Shown: in pieces, positions 27,160 through 35,741 of the stretch | How the letters are laid out: each line of letters begins with the position of its first letter | Numbering within the stretch: position 1 is the stretch's first letter | Origin: Caballeronia sordidicola | GTDB taxonomy: Bacteria > Pseudomonadota > Gammaproteobacteria > Burkholderiales > Burkholderiaceae | Direction: 5' to 3' | DNA: 64,000 bases | NCBI RefSeq assembly: GCF_000729995.1 | Contig: NZ_JNFG01000011.1 | Span: 268,464 to 332,463, forward strand | Program-made: the position numbers and the translations under genes | The notes under the pieces: generated by a model | What the model was told of the DNA's origin: nothing | The model's database searches: none | The model's input: the letters and a program-made list of their open reading frames with translations, nothing else

Positions 27160-27816
27160 CTAGAAAACCACGGCGCTGCGGTTCAAATCACCGTCGGGTC
27201 TACTGGGTACGATTTCTGAAGGTTCCGATACCGGATGTCTGGCCGGTTGAGATCGCGCCGGCTGGGTAGACACCTCTGAGTCGACCGGAACGACGCGAAT
27301 TGCGGTAATCGTTGGCACGACGACAGCCGTCGATGACCGCGCCACCGTTCCTGCGCTATCGACCACGCGCTGCACGTAACCGGTGCGATAGCCCGTGGAT
27401 AAATTGCCACTGGCATAGCAGGACAAGCTCGCGAAGAGGACCGACTGCGAGTCACTCGACGTATCGGTTCGCGCACGCCGCGCCAGTTCGAAACAGCCCT
27501 GCAGGATCGCGGCGCCCGCTGCCAGGTTGCGGCATGGGTCAAAGGCGCTTTGCTCGCTCAATCCATATCGAGCCCAGTTCGCACGGTTGATCTGCGCGAG
27601 TCCTACGCTGAAGTTCCAGCCACCGGCAGCGAGTGCATGCGTCGTAGCCACCGCCTCGGCCAAGCTCGCCGGCTGACGCACCAAGCGGCCGCGCACGACG
27701 CCAATCGCATACGGGTTAAAGCCAGACTCGGTGCGGACAATCGCCGCCATCGTGACCGGTGAAACCAGCGGCGCGCACTGCTGCGAGAGCGTGATGAAGT
27801 CGAACGGGAGCATCAT
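27160..27816 (-). CDS. virB1: VirB1-type lytic transglycosylase
   Basis: 218 residues. A soluble lytic transglycosylase domain spans residues 10-150: the catalytic Glu lies in AAIVRTESGFNPYAIGV, followed by WNFSVGLAQINRANW and DPCRNLAAGAAILQGCF. The tail is Pro/Ser/Val-rich and probably disordered. No strong signal peptide is seen at this start. VirB1 enzymes locally open peptidoglycan for the transfer machine. The ATG overlaps the stop of the TrbM-like gene (27813-27816). Confidence 0.9.
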   Translation of the reverse strand: MMLPFDFITLSQQCAPLVSPVTMAAIVRTESGFNPYAIGVVRGRLVRQPASLAEAVATTHALAAGGWNFSVGLAQINRANWARYGLSEQSAFDPCRNLAAGAAILQGCFELARRARTDTSSDSQSVLFASLSCYASGNLSTGYRTGYVQRVVDSAGTVARSSTAVVVPTITAIRVVPVDSEVSTQPARSQPARHPVSEPSEIVPSRPDGDLNRSAVVF

Positions 27817-28388
27817 TGGCCTCCGCCGCCGAAGTTGTTTTGCTGTTCGGTCTGCCTCAGAAACAGCGCGGCGGACTGCGACGGGTCATACGGCATCTGC
27901 GTGCTGCCTGCTCCGTAGAACTCTGTGATCGTGCGGTCCTGGCCGATGACATCCCACCAGACTCGGGTGTAGAGTTGATTGTCGATATCGACATTGATCG
28001 CCCCGGTAGCGCGGCACAGCAGTTCGCTTTGCTCGGGACCGCCCCAATACAGGAAATCCTCCCGGCAATAGCCGCCGCTCGCGAAGGTGTCGGTCGCTGA
28101 CGTCCCATGCGAGCCGCCTATGCCAAAAGCACAGGTCGGAAAGGGGTCACCGTGGCGCAACGCGCTCCAAAGCTTCTCGATGGGCGGCACAAACGCACTG
28201 TATTGTTCGGGTCCACCGGGATTGGACAGGCAAAGCAGCACCTGACAGCCCCAGTCGTCGGCGTACGCCGCGCACGGCGCAAAGATCGACGCGACGCCGA
28301 GCACCGACAGGGAAAGCGACCACCGGCGCAGGAACCCGCCCGTCGTTTGCGCTGGCAACACTTCCACTACCCATGTGAACCGTTTCAT
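27813..28388 (-). CDS. TrbM-like periplasmic conjugation protein
   Basis: 191 residues from the ATG at 28388 (MKRFTWVVEV). A hydrophobic signal-like segment RRWSLSLSVLGVASIFAPCAAYA precedes DDWGCQVLLCLSNPGGP and DPFPTCAFG, a Cys-rich block that I recognise as TrbM-like. A longer start at 28424 is possible. Six or more cysteines suggest disulfide bonds in the periplasm. It is the first gene of the T4SS operon proper, coupled to virB1. The exact role of TrbM-like proteins is not settled. Confidence 0.6.
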   Translation of the reverse strand: MKRFTWVVEVLPAQTTGGFLRRWSLSLSVLGVASIFAPCAAYADDWGCQVLLCLSNPGGPEQYSAFVPPIEKLWSALRHGDPFPTCAFGIGGSHGTSATDTFASGGYCREDFLYWGGPEQSELLCRATGAINVDIDNQLYTRVWWDVIGQDRTITEFYGAGSTQMPYDPSQSAALFLRQTEQQNNFGGGGQ

Positions 28389-28499
28389 GATCGGCTTCCA
28401 TCCATGCAACACCGACGTGTGCAAACGGAAGCGGGAAAAAGGAACCCGCGGCGCCGGGAGGCTGACCGCGGGCTCAAGGGGGATCAGTCGGGAGGAACA

Positions 28500-28522
28500 G
28501 GAAGCCTGCGAATGCAGGTTCC
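28500..28522 (-). promoter_or_regulatory. Hairpin in the leader of the transfer operon
   Basis: GGAA-CCTGC pairs with GCAGG-TTCC around a GAAT loop, with one bulged G at 28504. It lies about 110 bases before the first T4SS gene (minus strand, start 28388). There is no T run, so it is not an intrinsic terminator. A leader structure or part of an oriT are both possible. Confidence 0.3.
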
Positions 28523-28694
28523 GGTCGTGATATGTCCTCTATACACGCATCCGTTATTACGTCGGGGCCGCTTACGCGTACTCGGTTGTACCCATCGTAG
28601 ATTGGCACGTTGACCGGAACAGATTGTCAGGTTACGAGCGGAGCGATACTGTCGACACGCGAGTGACTTCCGTGGGACATCGGCTTCCGTTTTT

Positions 28695-28709
28695 CTAGCA
28701 GATTGCTAG
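28695..28709. promoter_or_regulatory. Palindrome CTAGCA-GAT-TGCTAG, candidate operator
   Basis: A perfect six-base inverted repeat with a three-base spacer lies just after the stop of the 94-residue gene (28721) and upstream of the T4SS operon. On the operon strand it is followed by A, not T, so it is not a terminator. It could be the binding site of a regulator such as the AlpA-like protein. The surrounding 330 bases (28389-28720) hold no gene. Confidence 0.35.
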
Positions 28710-28720
28710 GCCTTGCTACT

Positions 28721-29005
28721 TCACGATGTCCTCGCCAGCGAACTCGCTAACGCCTGCTTGGCCGATGCCAGTTCAAACTCATACCGACACCACGGATGCC
28801 TTGGAATCTTGAGTCGGCGGCAGACCACTTCACGACCGGCGTGCCACAGATACACCATGCGCAGCACATCCCGTTCACGCGTGGCAAGCCTTTGCCACGC
28901 CCGCTCGATGCGGGCAGCATCGATCGCATCATAGGTACCGCGATTCGCATTGGCCCAGTTATCCAGGCGGGCGTCGAGCGAACGCCACGCGCGCTGCTCA
29001 AGCAT
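28721..29005 (-). CDS. Small protein of unknown function, AlpA-linked
   Basis: 94 residues starting MLEQRAWRSLDARLDNWANA. The ATG at 29005 lies inside the end of the upstream alpA-like gene, an eight-base overlap; a longer frame is unlikely. The middle (RLATRERDVLRMVYLWHAGREVVCRRLKI) resembles a small helix-turn-helix of the sigma-70 region 4 or antiterminator kind, so DNA binding is possible. No firm family call. It is the last gene before the leader of the transfer operon and may help control it. Confidence 0.55.
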   Translation of the reverse strand: MLEQRAWRSLDARLDNWANANRGTYDAIDAARIERAWQRLATRERDVLRMVYLWHAGREVVCRRLKIPRHPWCRYEFELASAKQALASSLARTS

Positions 29006-29231
29006 CGCGCGCCTCGTCTTCCAGAAAGGGGACACGATAACCAGCGGGGTCTTCGAGAAATTGCTCGATATCCGATGCCCGCCAGCCAACAGCCCGCTCA
29101 CCAAGACGGATCGGACGCGGGAACGTCCCTTCCTGCATCCGTTGGTAGATGGTCGAGCGCTTCAGGCCGACTTCCTTTTCGACCTGGCCGCGTCGCAATA
29201 TCGCGCCGGCCCCTCGCAATTGAACTGTCAT
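28998..29231 (-). CDS. AlpA-like (MerR-superfamily) DNA-binding regulator
   Basis: 77 residues from the ATG at 29231, preceded by GGAGGTGGGA. The core GAILRRGQVEKEVGLKRSTI, then YQRMQEGTFPRPIRLGERAV, then GWRASDIEQFLED is the standard AlpA/phage-regulator winged helix fold: a helix-turn-helix that recognises DNA, followed by the GWR strand. AlpA-type proteins switch excision or transfer genes in phages and integrative elements. Located at the head of the transfer region, it is the best candidate regulator for it. Confidence 0.85.
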   Translation of the reverse strand: MTVQLRGAGAILRRGQVEKEVGLKRSTIYQRMQEGTFPRPIRLGERAVGWRASDIEQFLEDPAGYRVPFLEDEARDA

Positions 29232-29356
29232 TCCCACCTCCGCCACTGCGCTTGAATAAGTTGCTGCACAGGTCCTATTCAAACAGCAGGAGGCACTGAC
29301 GGACAATTCCGTCATGTCGTCGGAATGTCCCGTCGGGAAGAGAGTTCAGCACGCGT

Positions 29357-29893
29357 TCAGCGATGGCGACCGTCCGTGTCGTTGACCGAATCCGGCCTCA
29401 GGGCGGCCGCAAAGGTCTGGGCGCTGCGCGAGGCTTCGCCGTTGACCTGTCCCTTCAGGCCCAGCCTCTGGTCGATCGCACGGGCGACGGTGGACGATTT
29501 CGGTAGTCGCTCGGGATCCCACTCCGTCCAATGCTCCCGCATAACGTCGAATAGCGCCTCGAGCGTCCGTGTCAAGTGGGGAAGATGGACGATCACGCCG
29601 CTTTCGTGCTCGGGCGCGATAACGGGTTTGACGGCCGGTCCCGCGGTGTCAGCCACAGGAGACCGCTCCAGCTTGCGCTCGAGGTGTGCGGACCATACAT
29701 GATGCATGACTGCTGTCCTCGCAATGGCGAGTTCCAGCAACTGGATACGTCGATCACGCCCTCTAAGACGAGCCGTCAGGCGGCCGATCAAGGCATGAGA
29801 TTCCTCGGCTCGGCGCCGCGAGTTTTCAAGCTCGTGCTGCGCATCAGTCTCGTGAAATACCGGGCCCTGATTGTTGTTAGTCGATTCGCACAT
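29357..29893 (-). CDS. Hypothetical protein of the transfer-region head
   Basis: 178 residues starting MCESTNNNQGPVFHETDAQH, with AGGGAAAT before the ATG. Residues 20-75 form a charged, probably coiled-coil helix (ELENSRRRAEESHALIGRL then TARLRGRDRRIQLLELA). The remainder contains HLTRTLEALFDVMREHWTEW and a basic tail. No family is recognised. It lies upstream of the AlpA-like gene, same strand, 126 bases away, and is likely element-specific. Confidence 0.6.
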   Translation of the reverse strand: MCESTNNNQGPVFHETDAQHELENSRRRAEESHALIGRLTARLRGRDRRIQLLELAIARTAVMHHVWSAHLERKLERSPVADTAGPAVKPVIAPEHESGVIVHLPHLTRTLEALFDVMREHWTEWDPERLPKSSTVARAIDQRLGLKGQVNGEASRSAQTFAAALRPDSVNDTDGRHR

Positions 29894-30144
29894 ATTTCCC
29901 TGCCCTTCAGTTCTGCGTGATCATTCAACAGCGACACGGACACAGATCACGGCGTGGCTCTACCGGAAAGCGCTAATAGCTGCCTCCTCGAGAACCGCCC
30001 CGACTGAGACTGCATTCCTCTAATCTATTAAATGCACCACACTGAGGCAAGATTGATTATGTAAGCGCTACAAATATTGACCGAAGTACAGAAAAAATAA
30101 CCGCATCCAACGCTAGGGTGTCGCAATCCCGAAGCTGACGGCTA
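29894..30144. other. AT-richer gap at the right end of the conjugation module
   Basis: About 250 bases with no gene. It is more AT-rich than both flanks (for example TATTAAATGCACC, ATTGATTATGTAAGCG, AAAAAATAACC). It separates the transfer module from the ACT/desaturase cassette and may be a former boundary. No direct repeat or attachment site could be shown by eye. Confidence 0.35.
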
Positions 30145-30564
30145 TCACCTCGATCCAGCTGCAATCTCATTCAGAAGGCTCATCGCTTCTTCGGCTCTGT
30201 CGACGGGGACGAGAATGTGATCATGGCAATAGCCTGCAATTGCATTGCAGGGGATACCGGCCTGAGCGAGCGTGCGACTGATCACCGCGATAAATCCAAC
30301 TGCTTCAAGACTTGAATGGACCGACAACGTAATCAACCGCGACTCGAAGGTATATGGCAGACGCAAGCGCTCTGCATCCGACCGCTCTACAACTGCAGTC
30401 AGGCCTTCCTCCTCTCGAACGGTGCAGAAAGCCGCCAGCCCAGCGGGCAAACTGAAGTCAATGAATGAACAGTAGACATAGACCGGCTGCGCCATGACAG
30501 AATTCAGGCTTGCGCACAGCTTCACAAGATCTCTTTCGCTCAACGGATCCTCCTCTACAAGCAC
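30145..30564 (-). CDS. ACT-domain protein (DUF2241/CASTOR-like)
   Basis: 139 residues from a GTG at 30564; an alternative TTG start at 30543 follows a GAGGAGG and may be the real one. Two ACT units are visible: PVYVYCSFIDFSLPAGLAAF with FCTVREEEGLTAVVERSDAE, then ITLSVHSSLEAVGFIAVISR with TLAQAGIPCNAIAGYCHDHI. Proteins of this group bind amino acids and usually lack an enzyme domain. The gene is divergent from the desaturase-permease pair and shares its 180-base control region, so it probably senses the amino acid handled by that cassette. Confidence 0.85.
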   Translation of the reverse strand: MLVEEDPLSERDLVKLCASLNSVMAQPVYVYCSFIDFSLPAGLAAFCTVREEEGLTAVVERSDAERLRLPYTFESRLITLSVHSSLEAVGFIAVISRTLAQAGIPCNAIAGYCHDHILVPVDRAEEAMSLLNEIAAGSR

Positions 30565-30742
30565 ACTGACGACCGTGCGGTCGGAGTGACGCTCACCCTG
30601 CTTCGTTTAGAAATTTTACACCCTGTCTTTAAATACTAAACCACCCCTCTCTGCCGCAACCGGAACCCTATTATCGAATCGTTCGCACTACAAATTCGGG
30701 CGTTAAGCCATGGGGGAACTCTGTTAATTGAGAGGACCTACC

Positions 30743-31687
30743 ATGAGTTTTCGTTCATCTTCATCCGTTATCGCGGACCAGTCCGCTATGCATGCCGCTG
30801 TTGCATTGACCCACACCAGCTGGCAGATCAGCCCTCCTAGCGTTTTGCGATCGCTAGCCACCATCTTCTTCGATTGGGCGATTATAATTTTTGCCGCATG
30901 GATCACGTACCGGATCGGCGCATGCATGGCCGTGCTTGCGCTCCTCGCAATCGGAAACAGGCAACGAGCGTTAGGCAATCTTTTACACGAAGCCAGCCAT
31001 CAAATCCTCAGCGCCCGGCGCAAAGTCAATGACTGGATAGCCCGGCTTCTACTGGCTCCCCCACTCTTCAGCGACCTTACTCGATATCGTATTCAACATG
31101 CGCAGCACCATGCCTGGCTCGGCGATCCGGTTCGCGATCCCGACTATCTGCCCCGCGCCAAATATGAGCAACGGCACTGGTTCAGCACTTATGCTCGCGT
31201 GCTCTGCGATCCAGCCAATTGGATTGCGTCGCTACTCGGACACCTTGTCGGCAAGCGACTCTCACTCGCGCAATGGCTCGCGATTACTTTGTGGTGGATT
31301 GCCTATGAAGGCATGCTCGACATGTTTGTCGGCATGCACTTCGCGATTTTTTTCCTCGCCTTATGGATAGCTGCGAAGGCCAGTGTGTTTCACGCCATCA
31401 CGGCCTTTCGGGAGATGATCGACCACTATGGGCTTGAGTCTGGAGGTATCTTTCTGCGTACACGTGAGACTCCGTCTCTCGGTCTCCTGTCGGTCTTAAT
31501 CCATCCGCATCACAACGGCTATCACCTTACGCACCATCTGTTTCCACGCATCCCATACCATCATTTGCCTCGTGTGCACGCCCAACTACAGAAGGTGTCG
31601 CTTTTCAGAAAGCGATCCATTGTCTGCGAGGCATACGTGAGAGGATCACGTGCTTGCGTGAACGGCTGGGGAGCACATCATGACTAA
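30743..31687 (+). CDS. Membrane fatty-acid-desaturase-family protein
   Basis: 314 residues from the ATG at 30743. The three His boxes of membrane di-iron desaturases are present: HEASH near 85, HAQHH near 123, and HNGYHLTHH near 258. Membrane segments flank them (about 35-65 and 175-220). This fold acts on acyl chains, but the same family includes amino-acid desaturases such as the dihydrorhizobitoxine enzyme RtxC. The setting beside an ACT protein, a permease and an ArgP-type regulator makes an amino-acid-like substrate worth considering; that is inference. The end overlaps the permease start (CATGACTAA). Confidence 0.85.
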   Translation: MSFRSSSSVIADQSAMHAAVALTHTSWQISPPSVLRSLATIFFDWAIIIFAAWITYRIGACMAVLALLAIGNRQRALGNLLHEASHQILSARRKVNDWIARLLLAPPLFSDLTRYRIQHAQHHAWLGDPVRDPDYLPRAKYEQRHWFSTYARVLCDPANWIASLLGHLVGKRLSLAQWLAITLWWIAYEGMLDMFVGMHFAIFFLALWIAAKASVFHAITAFREMIDHYGLESGGIFLRTRETPSLGLLSVLIHPHHNGYHLTHHLFPRIPYHHLPRVHAQLQKVSLFRKRSIVCEAYVRGSRACVNGWGAHHD

Positions 31688-32954
31688 TCGCACCCTGAAC
31701 GCCGCGCAGGTTGCGAGCCTGCTTGTCTCGACCGGTTGCGGCATCGGCTTTCTTCTGGGTACCGGCGAATTAGCCATTCATCAAGGTATGGCGAGCTGCC
31801 TGTATGCGATAGCAACCGCATTAGGTCTGACAGTGCTCGCATTTTATGCGCCCTTGCTTTGGGCGGCCGGACAATCCCTCTTGGATTGGTTTGCTGAGCT
31901 GTACGGTCCCTCCGTCAGCAGCCACGTAGCGCTTTTATCGGTCGTCTGGATGACCGGGGTGCTCGCTGCACAGATTCGCGGAGCATCATCGCTACTTGCC
32001 CTAGCGACCGTGCCTCCGGCTTCCACAATCCTGTTGACCGATCTGCTTCTGGTTGGCCTGTCACTTATGCGGCTTTCATGGCTTTCCGCGGGATTTGCAT
32101 TCTGTATGCTCGCGTGCAATGTCGTACTCGTGCACTCACTGGTCGAAACGGGTGGACTCGTCGCCTGGTTACACGCCCCCGCTCAATTTATCGATGCACT
32201 TCGGCCTCTTCCTCCTTCCCATAGCGTATATGTTGTGGTGTCCGTCGTGGCGATGGTCATATGCGGCACCGACTACCAGCAATTCATCATTGCAGCCCGC
32301 ACCCCGGCCACGGCTCGTATCGGCGCCTTGCTTGCGGCAATGGTCGTATTCACAATTGGGTTTCTTCCGGCTTCGGCAGTGATTGCAGCGGACCCGATCT
32401 GGCATCTGGACGTGGTAGCCGACCCAGCGCAGACCGTTCCAATCGTTCTTATGCGCGGCTTGTCGCTTCATCCAACGAGCGCTACCCGAGATCTCGTCAC
32501 CGTCATCCTGCTCACAACCGCCCTGGGTTCCGGCTGTTCAATTTTGCGGGTGATGTCTGATGCTACTGCCACGCTCGGCCCACGCTTCATCACAAAACCG
32601 TTGTGGTCGCGCAGCTTGCCGATCGTCCTTGCCTCCCTCGTCTCCATGCGTGGTCAGAGTATTGTCGATACGATGGTCGACCTTGGTATGGTGTACCTCG
32701 CCGCCGTCGGCCCGCTGCTAGGACTCGGGCTGATGCGCATACGCGTGTCCGACAAGGCCGCGAATGCTTCGATCGCCACCGGATGCGGTATCGCAGTCAC
32801 TTGCTACTTGATACGCTGGACGGGTGTTGTGGCGATGCCCGAAGCGACTCCGCTGTTTGTGTCGCCTCCACTCTGTCTCGCGGTTTTGCTTGCGCCTCAG
32901 ATGTGGACTGCGTTTGCCTCAAGCAAATCGAATCAGCCAGTCGATCCTCGTTGA
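31680..32954 (+). CDS. Polytopic permease, SSF/NCS1-like (LeuT-fold)
   Basis: 424 residues with about 11-12 membrane helices and hardly any soluble domain. The beginning (LLVSTGCGIGFLLGTGELAI) recalls the first helix of sodium:solute and nucleobase symporters, with a Gly-rich unwound part. Later segments such as ICGTDYQQFIIAARTPATAR fit the fifth-sixth helix region of the same fold. The start codon lies inside the end of the desaturase gene, so the two are made together. Import of the desaturase substrate or export of its product are the two likely roles. Substrate not predictable. Confidence 0.7.
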   Translation: MTNRTLNAAQVASLLVSTGCGIGFLLGTGELAIHQGMASCLYAIATALGLTVLAFYAPLLWAAGQSLLDWFAELYGPSVSSHVALLSVVWMTGVLAAQIRGASSLLALATVPPASTILLTDLLLVGLSLMRLSWLSAGFAFCMLACNVVLVHSLVETGGLVAWLHAPAQFIDALRPLPPSHSVYVVVSVVAMVICGTDYQQFIIAARTPATARIGALLAAMVVFTIGFLPASAVIAADPIWHLDVVADPAQTVPIVLMRGLSLHPTSATRDLVTVILLTTALGSGCSILRVMSDATATLGPRFITKPLWSRSLPIVLASLVSMRGQSIVDTMVDLGMVYLAAVGPLLGLGLMRIRVSDKAANASIATGCGIAVTCYLIRWTGVVAMPEATPLFVSPPLCLAVLLAPQMWTAFASSKSNQPVDPR

Positions 32955-33154
32955 GCCGAAACCTTCCCTTGATGAACATCAGCGGGCGATCAAGGACGCC
33001 GTGCAATGCGGACAAACGCGGGCGGCAAGGAAAATCGACGCCGCTTTGTCAATAATTTTCGCGCGTTTTAAGCTTAAGGCCATGGGCAAGGTAGCTTCAG
33101 TTCCGCACCGTTGTCGCCCTTCGCCAAGCAACACTTGAGAGGCGCAGAGATTCC
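32955..33154. other. Gap between permease and ArgP-type regulator
   Basis: Two hundred bases between two convergent genes. I see no clear hairpin with T run and no small gene. A short AT-rich spot (GTCAATAATTTTCGCGCG) is present. Nothing else notable. Confidence 0.3.
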
Positions 33155-34090
33155 TCAAACAGATTCCTTTCCGCTTGAGCCATGGCTTTCAGTCGAGCCG
33201 GAAGTCAGTTGAGTCAGAACCGCTCGCGCATGAAGCATTACCAGTTCGCTGATAGCTTGAGCATTTGGCGGTGCTTTTTCCCAGTGATGCCAATACAGAT
33301 TGACGAACACACTGTCATTTGGCGCAAGCGCAATCAGTTCTCCTGAATCGAGGAGCGGTTGAACTTGTATAGACGGCACGAGACCGTATCCCACTCCTGC
33401 GCGCACTGCCATAAGCAATGCTACCGGCGACGGAAAATAATGCGCGGCATAACCGCTTATGGGAAATCCAAGTAAGCGCTCGACGAATAATGTGTGTAGA
33501 CCGTCCTTGCGATTAAACAGCACAGCAGGCGCAGCCAGAATATCGTGCAGAGTAAGTCCTTGCGGAAAATGCGCTCTACGGAATGAGGGCGTAGACACGC
33601 ACTCGTACTTCATAGCGCCGACGGCATCTGCCACAAATCCGGTGGGCGCTCTACTCGCTGTCGATACACACCCGATCGCCTCACCCCGTATTAGCACAGG
33701 TAAGGTGAAGTCCTGATCGTCCACTATCAGTTCGAGTGCGACGTTTTCCTTGGCAATCGTGCAGGCAATTGGCTCGAACCAAGTCGCTAATGAATCTGCG
33801 TTGACCGCGATAGAAATCCTTGTCCGCGTCGCTCCTTCTGGTTTGATTCGCTGAAGGGTGTCTGCCTCGAGCAGCTTAAGCGCTTGGATATGCCGAAGCA
33901 CCGTTTCCCCAGCAGGAGTCGGCGTAGCCCCGTCACGTACCAGTAAAGGGGTTCCTAACGCTTCCTCTAGCGCTATGATCCGCTGCGATACAGCTCCACG
34001 AGTTACGTTCAACAAACGAGCCGCTCGACCGAAATGCCGCGTCTCGATCACCACGGAAAATGTTTCGAGTTGGTGTCTATCAAAACTCAT
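33155..34090 (-). CDS. LysR-family regulator, ArgP/LysG type
   Basis: 311 residues from the ATG at 34090 (MSFDRHQLETFSVVIETRHF). The helix-turn-helix (GRAARLLNVTRGAVSQRIIA then LEEALGTPLLVRD) and the spacing to the effector domain are those of ArgP (IciA)/LysG regulators, which respond to basic amino acids and control amino-acid exporters. A longer frame to 34150 exists but would add a non-family extension. The effector domain (SIAVNADSLATWFEPIA ... VRAGVGYGLVPSIQVQPLL) is complete. Its position next to the desaturase-permease operon suggests it controls that operon. Confidence 0.85.
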   Translation of the reverse strand: MSFDRHQLETFSVVIETRHFGRAARLLNVTRGAVSQRIIALEEALGTPLLVRDGATPTPAGETVLRHIQALKLLEADTLQRIKPEGATRTRISIAVNADSLATWFEPIACTIAKENVALELIVDDQDFTLPVLIRGEAIGCVSTASRAPTGFVADAVGAMKYECVSTPSFRRAHFPQGLTLHDILAAPAVLFNRKDGLHTLFVERLLGFPISGYAAHYFPSPVALLMAVRAGVGYGLVPSIQVQPLLDSGELIALAPNDSVFVNLYWHHWEKAPPNAQAISELVMLHARAVLTQLTSGSTESHGSSGKESV

Positions 34091-34310
34091 ACCGGTGTCG
34101 GCAATTGATGTAAAGACGCGCAGTTGGGAGGGATTCATGAATTGATACACGGACTATCGGCTCCAGCTCCGATTCTTAATCGCAGAAAAAAAGCGGGCAA
34201 CCTCCGAAACGCTCAATTGAGTTGCTGCACGTCTGGCAGCGCGCGAGCGGCCCCGTTGGACTAGGGCTAACTGGCAAACGGACCTTGACGGACGCTAACG
34301 CACAGTCGCG

Positions 34311-34472
34311 TCATTGATATATCGAGTCGAGATAATCAGCCCACACTTGCATTAGCTTCTGACGCTCTGACAAGAATTCAGCTTGGTTATACGACCGCTT
34401 CACCACGTTTGTCTCCACGTGGGATAACTGACGCTCAATCGCTAGGGGGTTGAAGCCATTCTCGTGTGCCCA
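34311..34472 (-). pseudogene. C-terminal remnant of a P4-type tyrosine recombinase (integrase)
   Basis: The minus strand reads WAHENGFNPLAIERQLSHV, then ETNVVKRSYNQAEFLSER, then QKLMQVWADYLDSIYQ and a stop at 34311-34313. This is the C-terminal end of a P4-type integrase, including the IERQLSH and AYN(R/Q)AE-like motif, where the catalytic tyrosine lies further left in other members (the visible RSYNQAE region is the usual tail). An in-frame TAG at 34473-34475 ends the open stretch. The whole catalytic part is missing. The reductase gene runs into it. Confidence 0.75.
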
Positions 34473-35713
34473 CTACAGCATTCACGCAGCGACAATGCGG
34501 GTTGCTGCAACTTCGATGGGATCAGCCGAGCCCCACCTTTAAGAAGCCTCCGTGCAACCGATATGTCCCGGCCGTTGTTCACGGCGGCTACTGCGTACAC
34601 CTGCCCCTCGGGACCGACATTCCACACGCTAAAGCAACTCGAAGCAGAATCGCCTCGAACGTAGATCTCTCCCGGAAGATCGAAGGATCCCAATGCCTGA
34701 ATGTTCCATTGATACTGATCCGACCAAAGCCAGGGTAGCTCTTCGTACTCCTGGTCATCGCCAAGCATATTTTTGGCGGCAACGACTGATTGATATTCCG
34801 CTACCTGCCAGGCCTCTATGCGGACACGGCGACCCAAAAGGCTACTGAAGTGCGCTGTAACGTCACCCGCGGCGTAGATATCAGGATCGCAGGTTCGGCA
34901 GCGGGTGTCGACAACGATGCCATTCTCTACTTCTAGACCAGCCGTCTCGGCTAGTTCCGTGTTTGGTTGCGATCCAATGCCAGCGATAACCACATCCGCA
35001 GTAACGACACCCACATCAAGATCGACGACCTCCTGATTATCGCCATTTCTTTCGACCGACACCGGAGTTCGCCCGATCAGAAATCTGACACCCATCGCCT
35101 CATGTAGCTTCTGCACGCTGGACGCGAGGATCGCCGGCAAAGATCGCTTCAGCAGTCGTTCCTGAGGCTCAACGATTGTGACGTCACAGCCCAAGGCCCG
35201 GGCCGCCGCTCCAACCTCCAACCCGATAAAACCGCCCCCAAGAATGGCAATCCTTCGACCGTCAATCATCTCCTTTCGCAGCAGCCGCGCGTCGGAAAGC
35301 GACCTAAGATAGTGAACCTTGGATGCTTCTCCCACATTGCACGTCAACCTACGTGACCGAGATCCGGTTGCAAGCAGCAGTTTACCGAAAATAACGTGGC
35401 CACCATCCGTGAGATAGATTCGATGGGCATCCCGGTCAATTGATTGTACGGACCGGCCGAGAAGTAAGCGAATACCGGAGGTCTCGTAGAACTCCCGTTT
35501 TCTAATGAACGCGCCCTCCTCGTGTTCCTCGTTGAGCAGCACCTGTTTTGACAGAGGGGGACGATCGTAGGGTAGATGTTCTTCATCTCCGATCAACAGA
35601 ACGTCGACGTCGGGCTTCAATTCTTTGATCGTCTCTGCGGCTCGGCGTCCAGCTTGACCGGCACCGACAATGACGTACGATGCCGCGATGGTCGACTTTG
35701 GACCCGTGTTCAT
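34442..35713 (-). CDS. andAa: Anthranilate dioxygenase ferredoxin reductase (FAD), 3' end altered
   Basis: 423 residues from the ATG at 35713. FAD-binding YVIVGAGQAGRRAAETI near the N terminus, NAD-binding IAILGGGFIGLEVGAAAR near 145-165 and a late FAD motif DIYAAGDVTAHFS identify a Rieske-dioxygenase ferredoxin reductase that passes electrons from NADH to the ferredoxin. The last about 12 residues (CCSGHTRMASTP) are read out of the integrase remnant, so the natural end has been replaced. The core domain is intact and probably works. It is fourth in the andAc-Ad-Ab-Aa order. Confidence 0.85.
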   Translation of the reverse strand: MNTGPKSTIAASYVIVGAGQAGRRAAETIKELKPDVDVLLIGDEEHLPYDRPPLSKQVLLNEEHEEGAFIRKREFYETSGIRLLLGRSVQSIDRDAHRIYLTDGGHVIFGKLLLATGSRSRRLTCNVGEASKVHYLRSLSDARLLRKEMIDGRRIAILGGGFIGLEVGAAARALGCDVTIVEPQERLLKRSLPAILASSVQKLHEAMGVRFLIGRTPVSVERNGDNQEVVDLDVGVVTADVVIAGIGSQPNTELAETAGLEVENGIVVDTRCRTCDPDIYAAGDVTAHFSSLLGRRVRIEAWQVAEYQSVVAAKNMLGDDQEYEELPWLWSDQYQWNIQALGSFDLPGEIYVRGDSASSCFSVWNVGPEGQVYAVAAVNNGRDISVARRLLKGGARLIPSKLQQPALSLRECCSGHTRMASTP

Positions 35714-35741
35714 GAAAGTATGCTCCGACGGTTCTTTCCTG

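Noticed and set aside
28695..28709. Palindrome CTAGCA-GAT-TGCTAG as a terminator
   Set aside because: On the transcribed minus strand it is followed by A, not T.
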